Notes: a model not told the origin generated them from the sequence alone. A DNA stretch of 64,000 nucleotides from JAOUFP01 sp963801505 (GCA_963801505.1 CAWDEY010000002.1:31913-95912), one strand, 5' to 3'; numbered from the stretch's first letter, positions 1 through 9,716 are shown. A program made the numbers and translations.

Positions 1-966
1 AGCAAGATAAATGATCCGGAGAGATACCAGCGGATCAAGGACGGCCTTAAGAAGTTCGGCATAGACGCCCTGGTCATAAGCGGCGGAGATGATACCGGGA
101 GCGTGGTCGTGGACCTCGGCAACCAGGGGATACCTTGCATCCATGCGCCCAAGACCATGGACCTCGATCTTCAGCCCTATAGTGTAGGAGGAGATTCAGC
201 GATCAACAGGATAGCGGTCATGGTCCGCGACCTCAAGACAACCGGCATGAGCCACAACCGCGTTATGATAGTAGAAGTCTTCGGCAGATACGTTGGACAT
301 ACCGCGTTGCGCGGCGGCATCGGGGCCGAGGCGGACTGCATCCTTATCCCTGAGATCCCGGTCGACTTCGACGTGGTCTACGATCATATAAAGGCCACCT
401 ATTTCGGAAGAATAGAGAGGAGCGATGTCAGGGCCGGCACCTATATGCTAGTTGTGGCTGAAGGAATAAAGACCTCAAGCGGAGAGATGCTCTATGATGA
501 ATCCTCAGGAGTGGACGCCTTCGGACATAAGAAGCTCGCAGGCGCCGGCAAGTACGTTAAACAGCAGATTGAAAAGAGGATGAAGGCAGACCCTCTGATA
601 AAGGAGTTCATGAAACGGGTCGGCATGTTCACTCCTGGCGTCTATGAAATCCCCGAAGTCAGGGAAATTGTCCCGAGCCATCTCGTGCGTTCAGGGCAGA
701 CCTCTGCCTACGACGTCAATTTTGGCTACAGGGCCGGGGCTGCGGCAGTGCTTATGCTCCTTGAAGGCAAGGCTGGAAACACAATCGTTGATCTCATCGG
801 CAACCGCATAGAATATATGCCGACTTCTGAAGCGATCAAAAGGAGAGAGGTTGACCTGACCGAAATTGCGCTCTTTGAAAGCCTCGGGACGTGCTTTGGA
901 AGGAAGCCGGAAAAATATGAATATACGCTTGAAGAAGTCACCGGCAGTATAGAAAGACATCTGTAG
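1..966 (+). CDS. 6-phosphofructokinase, PPi-type (5' truncated by window edge)
   Basis: The reading frame is open from base 1, so the N-terminus lies outside the window; 321 residues are visible. It phosphorylates fructose 6-phosphate in glycolysis. The phosphate-donor loop reads GGDDTG (residues 28-33) and the next motif is PKTMDLD (50-56). In this family an Asp after GGD together with Lys before T(I/M)D marks use of pyrophosphate; ATP enzymes have Gly at both places. The usual TIDND is TMDLD here, keeping both aspartates but replacing the Asn. GRYVGHTAL and the later substrate-binding segments are present. A strong terminator follows at once, so it ends its transcript. PPi use is inferred from these residues. 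Confidence 0.9.
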   Translation, partial: SKINDPERYQRIKDGLKKFGIDALVISGGDDTGSVVVDLGNQGIPCIHAPKTMDLDLQPYSVGGDSAINRIAVMVRDLKTTGMSHNRVMIVEVFGRYVGHTALRGGIGAEADCILIPEIPVDFDVVYDHIKATYFGRIERSDVRAGTYMLVVAEGIKTSSGEMLYDESSGVDAFGHKKLAGAGKYVKQQIEKRMKADPLIKEFMKRVGMFTPGVYEIPEVREIVPSHLVRSGQTSAYDVNFGYRAGAAAVLMLLEGKAGNTIVDLIGNRIEYMPTSEAIKRREVDLTEIALFESLGTCFGRKPEKYEYTLEEVTGSIERHL

Positions 967-988
967 AATATTGAGGTGACCAACAAAA

Positions 989-1024
989 GGCGGCGCGTAC
1001 TTTTGGTATGCGCCGCCTTTTTTA
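989..1024 (+). terminator. Rho-independent terminator after phosphofructokinase
   Basis: A 12-bp stem (GGCGGCGCGTAC with GTATGCGCCGCC, one G-T pair) closes a 5-base loop and is followed by seven T. It starts 22 bases after the phosphofructokinase stop codon. Confidence 0.9.
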
Positions 1025-1028
1025 TTGA

Positions 1029-1334
1029 AATAAATGGCGACTGCTTGTTGCGGGTTTTGCCGACTCTATTGTTTTTGCCCTTCCGACACAGGCGACCGCC
1101 AATGCCATGTTTGACCGTCTTGAACGTATTGCCCCATTGCTTTTTGAAAATCACGCAAATATAATCCTTGCCCACGGCTTGGCTCGTTTCAACGAGAAAT
1201 TCGCCGCATATAAAAAGGCTGGGGTTGACGGCTACGAAGAAGACGGATTCACCGCATACGTGGGGATGAATCGTGGGCGACACAATACAGGTCTTGCATC
1301 CATATATGTTCCCCGCATCCGTGAAATGACCTGA
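1029..1334 (+). pseudogene. Cas3 helicase fragment (CRISPR-Cas remnant)
   Basis: An open frame without a credible start or ribosome site encodes about 100 residues. The segment FADSIVFALPTQATANAMF, followed shortly by NIILAHGLARFN, matches the helicase part of type I CRISPR Cas3 proteins: the ALPTQATANAM segment after motif I and the LAHG segment. Motif I, the DEAD box and the HD nuclease are all missing. The end of the frame (after about residue 50) is not recognisable as Cas3. No repeat array or other cas gene lies beside it. It starts just past the phosphofructokinase terminator. I read it as debris of a lost CRISPR locus; identification is by motif memory, not by alignment. Confidence 0.65.
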
Positions 1335-1341
1335 ACCAAAT

Positions 1342-2349
1342 TTACCTGGTATCTTTTCCTGATATCCCTGGAATAAGCTCCCTGTACTGAGCGTCGGAAA
1401 TCCTGGAATGCCAATTGCCGGTTAACATACCCGCCCCGATAATAAAATAAAATATCACAACGAGTATCGCTGCATAGAAATACGGGTTGAAAACTTTACG
1501 GTTTTTGCCTGTCTTAAGCGTAATATCCAGAGCGCCTTCAGAGGGACAACGGCTCACACAGGTCAGGCAACCGAAACATTCCGGAGAACTGACCACTTCT
1601 TTTTTATCAACAGGCAGAAGCGATGGACAGTTCCTGCTGCAGGTCCCGCAGCGTGTACATTGCTCCTCGTTCCGTCTTATTTTTACAGGACTTAAATAGC
1701 TCAGGAGGCCCAGAAGCGCTCCATAGGGACAAAGATACCTGCACCAGAAATTCTTGTAGATCAGGGAAGAGCTGCTGATCACAAGGAGTGACCAGAAGGC
1801 GGTCGCTGACATCTCTGTAAAAAACTTCATTGTCCTGACATCGGCTGTCTTGTAATAATCAGAGGAGAAAAAACTGGCCATCACCTCCGGAGCCATTTTA
1901 ATCCCGATCATAAACAAAAAAAAGGCCATAAGCAGATACTTCACGGACCGTACAGAGACATTGATATATTTATTCGCCCTGAAGTTTTTACCGAAGAGCT
2001 TCTCTCCAGCCATCCAGAAATACTGGGACAGAGTGCCTACTGGACAGATCCAGCCGCAAAAACCCTTTTTCATTAAGAGCGAAACAGCCGCTATCGCAAC
2101 GAACATGGTGAAGGCCGCCGGATGGACCTGTTCAATAATCCCGGTCAATAAAAAATACTTGAAAGACATCAGCCCTGCGATGGGCAGAAATGCATCAACG
2201 GAAGGCGGCCTTGGTACAAAGGGAAAGCCGGCACCTTCAAAGTGTATCACAAAACTGCAGAACCTGTAGCCTGTTACAATGGTTACCAAAAAGAACGCTA
2301 ACTGCACCGCATATCTGATTTTCCTGAGATGTATCCTGCCTTCAAACAT
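1342..2349 (-). CDS. NapH/YccM-like membrane polyferredoxin
   Basis: A 335-residue membrane protein with about five hydrophobic segments. Two CxxxCP motifs (CGWICP at 98-103, CRYLCP at 203-208) are followed by two ferredoxin-type [4Fe-4S] sites, CTRCGTCSRNCP (231-242) and CFGCLTCVSRCP (258-269). This is the NapH/NosR/RdxA membrane electron-transfer layout, passing electrons between quinol or thiol partners and a periplasmic acceptor. It lies 53 bases downstream of the thioredoxin-DsbD gene on the same strand, so a thiol-redox partner is plausible. The substrate cannot be told from sequence. Confidence 0.8.
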   Translation of the reverse strand: MFEGRIHLRKIRYAVQLAFFLVTIVTGYRFCSFVIHFEGAGFPFVPRPPSVDAFLPIAGLMSFKYFLLTGIIEQVHPAAFTMFVAIAAVSLLMKKGFCGWICPVGTLSQYFWMAGEKLFGKNFRANKYINVSVRSVKYLLMAFFLFMIGIKMAPEVMASFFSSDYYKTADVRTMKFFTEMSATAFWSLLVISSSSLIYKNFWCRYLCPYGALLGLLSYLSPVKIRRNEEQCTRCGTCSRNCPSLLPVDKKEVVSSPECFGCLTCVSRCPSEGALDITLKTGKNRKVFNPYFYAAILVVIFYFIIGAGMLTGNWHSRISDAQYRELIPGISGKDTR

Positions 2350-2402
2350 AATTATATGATAGAACTTCTGTTAATCAAAAGATTATGATTTTTGTCATGC
2401 TT

Positions 2403-3695
2403 TTACTGAGCGATATGGGAGGCAAACTTTTTCGTCATAGAAATTATAAGCGCAAACAGGACAAAGACCGCGGCAAGCAGCCCGACAGCCACAATTATAT
2501 TATTTAATAACGCGGGGTCAATCAATAAAATGAGTCCGAGAAAGAACATCATAAGACCGGACAACAATTTTAATTTGCGTCCCTGCCATTCTGTCAGTTT
2601 TTTAGCTCCGAGGGTGACCGTGAAAATCACAACAATTGTTGCCAGGGGCACAACATAAATACAGTTATATATTACCAGATAAAGATAATACTGCCCTGTT
2701 GTGAGATTCTGCAGGGTAAGAATCCGCGTAAATACCATTGGGAAGCCTGCTGTACATAACAGTTCATAGCTGTTGGCCGCTATCGCCAGGACTATGGTCC
2801 CCATGAGCATTGATGAAATGGACGTTGCATTCAGAAGGTTTCTCATGCGCTCAAACAGCTTCGGCTTTGCCTTATCAGGGATGGATAGGGAAACTCCTCT
2901 TGAGAAAAAGAAAAAGTCCTTGATGTTTATGACAGCTACTGTCAGGGCGATAATGCCGGCTATAACTGTCATCAACAGGAGTTGGCCCGCAATTATAAAG
3001 AGGTTAAGCCATGCCGCCATAAAAACAAAATAGATAAAGCCTGAAAAAAATACGAAGGTGCCGCCGATCAGGAGCATTCGTTTTCTTGATTTTGCGTGCA
3101 TCAGGAGGCTCAACAGGAAAAAAAGCACAAAAAACGCACAGGGATTAAAACTGTCCAGCCCCCCAAGGATAACAGTCATAACGGGCAGAGAGATCATAGA
3201 CAAATCCATGTCTCCAAAGAATGGCACTTTAACAATCTCGTGCTTTTTCCGGAGAACAGGACTGCGTGACCTTTCCGACGGTTCTACGCAGGCTTTTTTA
3301 CTTTGGATGCAATACTGAATGGTGTTTTCGATCTCCTGAGCAGTACTTTCATTGAAACCGACAAAAACTTCAGTATTAATGAAGGTCACCGGGACCCCTG
3401 TGGATTTTGTCCCGGCTGCCTCAAGCATACGGGACAAAAACATTGCATTCGGTTTGTTATGCCATACTTCATAGGTTTTGACCTCAAGCTGAGGATATTT
3501 CCGCTTTGCCATGTCCAGATATTTTTCCTCATTTGCACAGTGAGGACATCCGTCGCCCCAGAAAAAATAGAGCACTACCTTTCCGGTTTCTTCCTCAGAA
3601 ACAGGTGCTGCTGCAGCAGGACACAGAAAGATCCGGAGCAAAAAAAACTGGAGCAGAAGCAATAAAACAAATTTGTATCTTGTCTGAATTTTCAT
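2403..3695 (-). CDS. Thioredoxin-like/DsbD-type transmembrane protein
   Basis: I start at the ATG giving MKIQTRYK, preceded by GAGAAG; a longer open frame exists but its extra 52 residues overlap the upstream gene and look non-coding. The 430-residue product has a signal peptide (about residues 8-30), a periplasmic thioredoxin/glutaredoxin-like domain with CPHC at 50-53 and a cis-Pro loop (GVPVTF), then six or more membrane spans beginning with DSFNPCAFF. The NPC motif is typical of the DsbD/CcdA membrane domain. Likely role: moving reducing power across the membrane to the fused thiol domain. It follows the YyaL-type gene by 22 bases and precedes the polyferredoxin, so the three probably form one redox operon. 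Confidence 0.8.
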   Translation of the reverse strand: MKIQTRYKFVLLLLLQFFLLRIFLCPAAAAPVSEEETGKVVLYFFWGDGCPHCANEEKYLDMAKRKYPQLEVKTYEVWHNKPNAMFLSRMLEAAGTKSTGVPVTFINTEVFVGFNESTAQEIENTIQYCIQSKKACVEPSERSRSPVLRKKHEIVKVPFFGDMDLSMISLPVMTVILGGLDSFNPCAFFVLFFLLSLLMHAKSRKRMLLIGGTFVFFSGFIYFVFMAAWLNLFIIAGQLLLMTVIAGIIALTVAVINIKDFFFFSRGVSLSIPDKAKPKLFERMRNLLNATSISSMLMGTIVLAIAANSYELLCTAGFPMVFTRILTLQNLTTGQYYLYLVIYNCIYVVPLATIVVIFTVTLGAKKLTEWQGRKLKLLSGLMMFFLGLILLIDPALLNNIIVAVGLLAAVFVLFALIISMTKKFASHIAQ

Positions 3696-3717
3696 CTTCT
3701 CACAACCCCTCGACCAT

Positions 3718-5830
3718 TCATTCGCCCAGCATTTCAAGCATCTTCCCGATATCCGCTGTCGGCAGCTGGCAGTTACGGTCCCTGCAGATATACGCCCTGG
3801 CTTTGCCGTCAGGGCTGCCATATGACTTCGTAAAACCTGATATTCTGTCAATCTCTGGAGACTGCTGCTTAGCGGGCCGTAAAAGGACTACTTTATTGGG
3901 AAGTAAATGAGACCTAAGCGTCTGCAGCATAGTCTTCGTATCCGCAGCCTGTGGATCGCCTGCAATGACAATTTCACAGGGAGGTCCTGCTGCAAAGTCA
4001 ACTGCCACCATCAGTTGAGCATAGGCCGCGGGGTATTCACTGACAGCGTCGGCAAAGGCACGTCCTATCTGGACCGCCTTTTCTTCAAGCTCAGGGTCTC
4101 CTGTCATGCGGCCCAGACGGAGCAGGTTTAACATCGCCACTGAATTTCCGGAAGGCACTGCTGCATCGTAAATCTCTTTTTTCCTTACCAGTATCTCCTC
4201 TGTATCGTCTGCCGTAAAATAAAAGCCCCCTTTGTCGCTGTCCCAGAAATGCCTTATGAAATCTCTGTTAAGTTCGAGCGCGGTCTCCAGATACCTTACA
4301 TCAAAAACAGTCTCGTATAGGTCTATCAAGGCTGAAATAAAAAAAGCATAGTCATCCACATGCGCAGGAAAAGACGCCTCACCATCACGGTACCGGTGCA
4401 AAAGTCTTCCATCATCAGTACGCAAATGCTTCAGAACAAATGCGACTGCCCTTTCAGCAGCCTGGGCATATACCGCGCTCATTGAAGGCCTGGGCCGCCC
4501 TTGCCAGCGCCATTATCATGAGGCCGTTCCAGTCTGTTAAAATCTTATCATCCTTGCCGGGATGTATTCGTTTGTCCCTGGAGGAAAAGAGTTTCTTCAG
4601 GGCCGCACTTACGTGAGCATGTAGATTTGGATAAGACATATTCAGAGCTGCAGCGCTTTGTTCAGGCGATCTGTCCAGATGCAGGATGTTCGTACCAGGT
4701 CTTTCATTCATTGTCTGGTCGGTAAAATTTCCATCTTTTGCTACATTGAAGACTTTTATAATAAGGCCGGCCTCTGAAGGACCCAATATGTTATTTATCT
4801 CTTCATATGACCAGACATAAAACTTTCCCTCCACTCCCTCGCTGTCAGCATCTTCAGCTGAATAAAAGCCGCCTCCCTGACCTGTCATATCACGCAAAAC
4901 ATAGTTGCAGATCTCACAGGCGGTCTGCTTGTGTTCCTCATTTTTAGTTGCCAGGTAGGCATCCGCGTACGCCAGGGTAAGCATCGCCTGGTCATAAAGC
5001 ATTTTCTCAAAGTGCGGCACAAGCCATTGGTCATCTGTTGAGTAGCGGTGAAAGCCAAATCCAACATGGTCATATACTCCTCCCTGTCTCATTGCCCGGA
5101 GTGTCTGCTCCACCATCCTAAGGGCCTTCGGGTCTTTTTTGCGCTTCCAGTATCTCAGGAGAAACACAAGATTATGCGGAGTCGGAAACTTGGGAGCAGG
5201 CCCGAAGCCTCCGTGCTGTTCATCAAATCTCCTGCATAATTCCTCATATGCAGACTGAAGCGCTGCCTCACCGAGTGCATTCCCCGGGGTAACGGCTTCC
5301 TCTCGCTTAAGTGCAGCTGTAATCTCCTCGGACAACCTGTTAATGTCACCAGGCTGATTGCTCCACATCTTCTTTATTCGCGGCGCGAGATCGAGCATTC
5401 CGACCCGTCCGAAGCGGCTCTCTTTCGGCAAGTAGGTGGCTGCAAAGAAAGGCTTTTTCTCAGGCGTCATGATGATAGTGAGAGGCCAGCCGCCGCTGCC
5501 GGTCATCAGCTGGCATACCTTCATATAGACAGTATCTATATCCGGCCTTTCTTCGCGGTCAACCTTAATGGAAATGAAGACCTCATTTAGCAGCGCTGCT
5601 ACTTCATTGTCCTCAAAAGATTCTTTTTCCATGACGTGGCACCAATGGCACGCTGAATATCCGATTGAAAGAAAAATAGGTTTGTTCTCCTCCTTCGCGG
5701 TATCAAAGGCCTCAGCACCCCAGGGATACCAGTTAACAGGGTTGTATGCATGTTGCAGCAGATAGGGGCTTTTTTCGGAGATCAGTCTGTTGGGTTTTAA
5801 GTTGCTGTTTTCAGGGTCATGTGCGGTCAT
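3718..5830 (-). CDS. YyaL/DUF255 thioredoxin-domain protein, frameshifted
   Basis: The gene is read in two frames: 5830-4454 gives the N-terminal 458 residues and 4482-3718 the C-terminal part. Removing one C of the CC pair at 4473-4474 joins them into one protein of about 703 residues, the usual length for the YyaL/spermatogenesis-associated 20 family. The N-terminal domain has the family's SPYLLQHAYNPVNW block and CHWCH (residues 61-65); the rest is the (alpha/alpha)6 glycosidase-like barrel. The start ATG has GGAGG five bases upstream; the in-frame GTG one codon earlier is less likely. The function of the family is unclear. First gene of the Trx-DsbD/NapH cluster. The shift may be a sequencing error, since all flanking sequence is conserved. 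Confidence 0.85.
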
Positions 5831-5940
5831 CACGGCCTCCGATGCAATCCATTATTGTCAAAGGTTACCAGATTTCCGGAAGACCGTCAATTTTGGCAGG
5901 ATGGGAGAGGATAGGATTTACTGACAAGCAGGTGTCTTAC

Positions 5941-6072
5941 CCTAAAAAAAGCAGAATCCACAAAGACGCAGAGTTCACAGAGTAAAATCAAGGAGTTACG
6001 GGCAGGACAGGGGCAACCAAATTGGTCAGTCCCCTCTTTGCCTTAAACCCGCGTTTTCTCAGCGTCTCTGTT
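5941..6072 (+). repeat. Dispersed intergenic repeat, family A, copy 1
   Basis: About 130 bases, nearly identical to 54479-54640 and, inverted, to 11431-11590. The ends are mirror-image runs of CACAGAG/CTCTGTG type; the core holds ACCAAATTGGT, flanked by GGGGC and GTCCCC that could form a hairpin. No open frame. It lies between the divergent yyaL and PilZ genes; the rest of that 350-base gap shows only the PilZ promoter. Confidence 0.85.
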
Positions 6073-6160
6073 ATGCATACTTATGGTGAGTCATAATTTG
6101 TGGTGTACGTGCCGTTATCCGCACATGAGCTATTGCTGCTACCATGTGAACCAGAAAATG

Positions 6161-6169
6161 TGATATTAT
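6161..6169 (+). promoter_or_regulatory. Candidate extended -10 promoter of PilZ gene
   Basis: TGA-TATTAT ends eight bases before the ATG at 6178, with no ribosome-binding site between. Transcription from it would start at or next to the ATG, giving a leaderless mRNA. The -35 region is poor. Confidence 0.4.
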
Positions 6170-6177
6170 AAGTCGAT

Positions 6178-6866
6178 ATGAAGGAGAAAAGAAGATATAG
6201 GAGATTCCTAATCGAAGGCATGGACGTCCAGTGCAGGATGTTTTTTAACACCGAAGTTAAGATTCACGACATAAGTTTCGGCGGGGTTGCTCTAAGTTTG
6301 GACAAGAGGCTGAACATGGGACAAAAATATACCCTTAAAATTGAGTCTGAGAGCAATACTATGTCATTAGAAGGTGTTGTGGTCTGGGAAAAAATGACTA
6401 ACCTTACAAAAGAGGTAAAGGGTAAAAAGTTTCCCATATATGAAGTAGGAATGAGATTTGATGAAGTGCTAACAGGAAAAGGGGCTGACCTTCTCAATTT
6501 TATCAGCGGAAATATTTCCGACAAGGCGATTAAAACAAGGCTACAAGGGCTCAGGGTGAAGATTGTCGAGCCAGGAAAAGACTGTTATCCTGGATGACCG
6601 TGATAGCTATTCTGTAAAAATGATTGGTTTGGGTGGGATGCTCATAGAAAACAAAGAGAAACTTGAATATTGACGACAGATTTTCAATGGAAATGAGCTT
6701 TTCAGAAGACGTAAAACCGATAAAATTTCTGGGGAGGACGGCCTATTGCGTGGAAATACCTGGCAAGACACCGCAATCCTATGATACGGGGATAGAATTT
6801 ATTGAGATGAACGAAAAAGATAGGGCACGGCTGAAAGAATTCATTGATATGCTCCAGGACATTTAA
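6178..6866 (+). CDS. Tandem PilZ-domain protein, two frameshifts
   Basis: The first frame (6178-6597) encodes a PilZ domain: RRYRRF carries the RxxxR c-di-GMP motif and DISFGGVAL the (D/N)xSxxG motif. Coding continues past its stop in another frame (about 6581-6670: TVILDDRDSYSVKMIGLGG) and then a third (6672-6866: DDRFSMEMSFSED to the end), giving a second PilZ-like half without RxxxR. Each junction needs one base removed, near 6580 and near 6662-6671. The restored protein would be about 228 residues. PilZ proteins bind cyclic di-GMP; a diguanylate cyclase lies 3 kb away. Either a pseudogene or two sequencing indels. The first half alone could still be a working one-domain receptor. Confidence 0.75.
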
Positions 6867-6867
6867 C

Positions 6868-6924
6868 ACGGCGAATTGCTTTTAATTGAGCAACGCCGTA
6901 AGAGGTAGATATTTCTTATACCTC
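6868..6924. terminator. Two hairpins between convergent genes
   Basis: A stem ACGGCG..TTGCT with AGCAACGCCGT (6868-6899) and a second stem GAGGTA with TACCTC (6902-6924) fill the gap between the convergent PilZ and nucleotidyltransferase genes. The T tract is displaced to 6939 onward, so termination is plausible but not certain. Confidence 0.4.
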
Positions 6925-6927
6925 AGA

Positions 6928-9552
6928 CTACTTTTCTGTTTTTTTTTCACGCATATATCGCTTCAGTACAAATTTTCTCTCGTCTTCTTCTGTCTTCAGC
7001 CTTCCCCTGAGTTTTTCATCCAGCAGTTCTTTCAGGATAAACTTGTAAAGGGGCCCTTGCCGGATGCCGATTTTCTTTAAATCGCTGCCTTTTACAAAGG
7101 GGGTTATCTTTTTCAGATCTACCAGAAAGTGTGATATATCTTTTTTCTTATAAACGTCCTTCGTGATAGCCATTGAGAAGAGGATTATTTCTATACGGAC
7201 ATCTGCCAGCAGGTGATAAAGGCTCGCAGGGTCATGTGAAGGAAGTTTTTTAAGTATTTCATCTGATTCAGATATGCTCTTGAGGATAATTTCCCGTAGT
7301 CGTGGGGGAGCGGAAAGCCTTTCAAGTGCCTCTTCCCTGTCGCTATCGCTAAGGTTGGATAGAAGCGCCATGAGATATAAAACACCGGTGTCGGCCTTTT
7401 TCTCCAGATACAGGAGCTTATACCAGGCAACTGTCTCATACATTGATGAAAGTCTTGCCTCAAGTTTTTCATCAAAAACAAGGTGCTTGTGTATCATCTT
7501 CAGCAGCTCATAATCAGAAAGTTTTTTAAGAGTTTTCACAGGATTTGTTTCTTTAAACGCAATAAGCAGTTCTTCATAAAGACGTGATCCCGAAAGCTTT
7601 TCGAAGAGATTCATTTTGATCGCTGATTTTATGAGGTTCTCTGTATGCCTGCTGAGTTTGAAGCCGAACCTCACGGCAAACCTGACTGCCCGGAAGGCCC
7701 TGGTCGGGTCTTCCACATAACTGAGGTTATGGAGCACGCGTATGGTCTTGTCCCTTATGTCGCGCTGCCCTCCAAAAAAATCCATCAACAGGCCAAAATC
7801 TTTCTGGTTAAGCTTGATCGCAAGTGTGTTGATGGTGAAGTCCCTTCTGTAAAGGTCCTTTTTTATGGAAGACATTTCAACTTTCGGCAGCGCGGCAGGA
7901 GACTCATAATACTCGGTGCGGGCCGTGGCAACGTCAAGCTCCAGGCCCTCATGAATGATCTTGGCTGTCCCAAAACGGGGATGAAACCTCGACCTGGCTT
8001 TCAGCCTTGCACTGAGCTCTTTTGCAAATAAGATACCGTCTCCCTCAATTACCAGATCAATGTCAAGATTTGCCTGTCCGAGCAATAAATCCCTGACCGA
8101 TCCGCCAACAAGATAAACATTGACTCCCATCTTATCAGCCACTTCCCCGGCAGTTTTGAGTATCCTGAAGACCTTCGCAGGGAACCTGTCTTTTATCAGT
8201 GTTGAGAGGTTTCTGCTGACCGCGCGAATTTCTGTTATATCCTCCTTGTCAACACGCCTTTTTCTCAGAAATTCTTCATACAATACCCTCAGCAGGTCTG
8301 TTCTTGTAATCGCGCCTGTTATACTTTCCCCTTTCAATACAGGCATAAAACGCTGATTATGTTCAATCATCATGGTTTCGATATCTCTGATAGGGGTATC
8401 ATTTTCCACTGTCAGGGCCTCTGATGTGGAAAAATCACTGGCCTTGTTTTTTCTGAAACCGTGAAAGATGGCTTTTTCAACGATTTCCCTCGATATCAAG
8501 CCCGCATATTTTCCATCCCGGACAATCGGAAGCACATTGACCCCGAATTTTGTCATCATATCTTCTGCTTCTTTGATTAAACTGTCCCACTGAATTGTTA
8601 CGACCGGACTCGTCATTATGTCGGCGGCTGTCTTGCCTGGCTTAACATATACGGGCAATTTATCGACAAGTTTTTCAGCAACGACTTCAAGGGATGCCTC
8701 TCTTATGGTCGCCGAGGCAGCAGCGCGATGACCGCCGCCTCCGAATTCCTTAAGCAGCTCTCCGATATCCAGCTCCGGGACCCTGCTTCTCCCTATGATC
8801 AATATCTTTCCCTCCATAGCCAGCAGAAGAAGCACTGCGTCTATATCTTCGAGTTCCATTATTCTATGGGCCAGATGAGCGGCATCGCCGATATAAACCT
8901 CCCTCGCAGCCCTGGCGATCACGATTCTTATCCCTCTGAGGACTATTTCATCAGATGATTTCACAAGCTCATTGAGGAGGTCCAGCTCTTCAACATTCAG
9001 TTCTGTTTTGATATAACTGGAGACTATATTGAGGTTTGCGCCTCTCTTAAGCAGGTATGAAACAGCCATCAGGTCTCTCTCTGTTGTAGAGGGGAAAAGC
9101 AGGGAGCCTGTCTCCTCATAAATACCGAGCGCCATAATTGTAGCTTCCATCGGGGAAGGATGAAGTTTTTTGCCCTTCAGCAGCTCGACAAACAACGTAG
9201 CTGTAGCGCCTACCTTTTCCAGTTTTTCAACTTCTCCCCGTATATCATTTTTTTCAAACGGGTGATGATCATAGATATGAACGGTCAGTCTTTTGTTTTC
9301 AAGCAGTTCCGCCAGAGAAGCCAGCCTGTCGCGTTGCTTTGTATCAACGATAATAAGCGTGTCCACTGTTTCCGGATCGATGTCCTTCATCCGGTTGATC
9401 TTGACAGGGTCAAAAACCTCTATAAAGTCACGCACCTTTTTTTCCTGTGAGCCGGGAAACACAAGCAGCGCTTCAGGATACAGTTTTTTGGCTGCAATCA
9501 TCGAGGCAAGGGAATCAAAGTCCGCGTTTATGTGCGACGTTATAATTTTCAC
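6928..9552 (-). CDS. DHH-CBS-poly(A) polymerase fusion (tRNA nucleotidyltransferase)
   Basis: An 874-residue three-part protein. Residues 1-300: DHH phosphoesterase unit (HINADFDS near the start, YDHHPF, and a GGGGHRAAAS DHHA1 motif). About 305-430: two CBS domains. About 470-874: class II nucleotidyltransferase head (LVGGSVRDLLLG, then DIDLVIEGD with the metal-binding DxD) and the RNA-binding body. Such fusions are known in bacteria that split CCA addition, where they act as A-adding enzymes on the tRNA 3' end; the DHH part may trim nucleotides and the CBS pair may sense adenylates. Whether it adds only A or CCA needs a genome-wide look for a second enzyme. Single-gene transcript by spacing. 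Confidence 0.88.
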   Translation of the reverse strand: MKIITSHINADFDSLASMIAAKKLYPEALLVFPGSQEKKVRDFIEVFDPVKINRMKDIDPETVDTLIIVDTKQRDRLASLAELLENKRLTVHIYDHHPFEKNDIRGEVEKLEKVGATATLFVELLKGKKLHPSPMEATIMALGIYEETGSLLFPSTTERDLMAVSYLLKRGANLNIVSSYIKTELNVEELDLLNELVKSSDEIVLRGIRIVIARAAREVYIGDAAHLAHRIMELEDIDAVLLLLAMEGKILIIGRSRVPELDIGELLKEFGGGGHRAAASATIREASLEVVAEKLVDKLPVYVKPGKTAADIMTSPVVTIQWDSLIKEAEDMMTKFGVNVLPIVRDGKYAGLISREIVEKAIFHGFRKNKASDFSTSEALTVENDTPIRDIETMMIEHNQRFMPVLKGESITGAITRTDLLRVLYEEFLRKRRVDKEDITEIRAVSRNLSTLIKDRFPAKVFRILKTAGEVADKMGVNVYLVGGSVRDLLLGQANLDIDLVIEGDGILFAKELSARLKARSRFHPRFGTAKIIHEGLELDVATARTEYYESPAALPKVEMSSIKKDLYRRDFTINTLAIKLNQKDFGLLMDFFGGQRDIRDKTIRVLHNLSYVEDPTRAFRAVRFAVRFGFKLSRHTENLIKSAIKMNLFEKLSGSRLYEELLIAFKETNPVKTLKKLSDYELLKMIHKHLVFDEKLEARLSSMYETVAWYKLLYLEKKADTGVLYLMALLSNLSDSDREEALERLSAPPRLREIILKSISESDEILKKLPSHDPASLYHLLADVRIEIILFSMAITKDVYKKKDISHFLVDLKKITPFVKGSDLKKIGIRQGPLYKFILKELLDEKLRGRLKTEEDERKFVLKRYMREKKTEK

Positions 9553-9602
9553 GTTATATTGTAACAGGCTCCAAAGACAAAATACTGACCTATGGATTAT
9601 TT

Positions 9603-9714
9603 GTAACTACTCAGGTTGTTTAGACTGTGGTCTGTTAGGACTGCACAAAGAACGAATTAAGGCTTTCTCCCATATCCACCTAAACACCTACTGACTATCC
9701 ACCTGAGTAGTTAC
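9603..9714. repeat. Inverted-repeat element, family C, copy 1
   Basis: 112 bases bounded by perfect 14-bp inverted ends, GTAACTACTCAGGT and ACCTGAGTAGTTAC. The interior (TAGACTGTGGTCTGTTAGGAC, then AAGGCTTTCT) matches the copy at 16478-16578. It begins three bases beyond the stop codon of the cyclase gene. No transposase inside; size and ends fit a REP-like or MITE element. Confidence 0.85.
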
Positions 9715-9716
9715 GA

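Noticed and set aside
1107..1334. A small stand-alone protein gene
   Set aside because: Its frame extends upstream without a start and encodes Cas3-specific motifs, so it is a fragment and not a complete gene.
3696..3851. Upstream extension of the thioredoxin-DsbD frame
   Set aside because: It would overlap the YyaL-type coding end by 134 bases, hides the signal peptide, and the internal ATG has a ribosome site.
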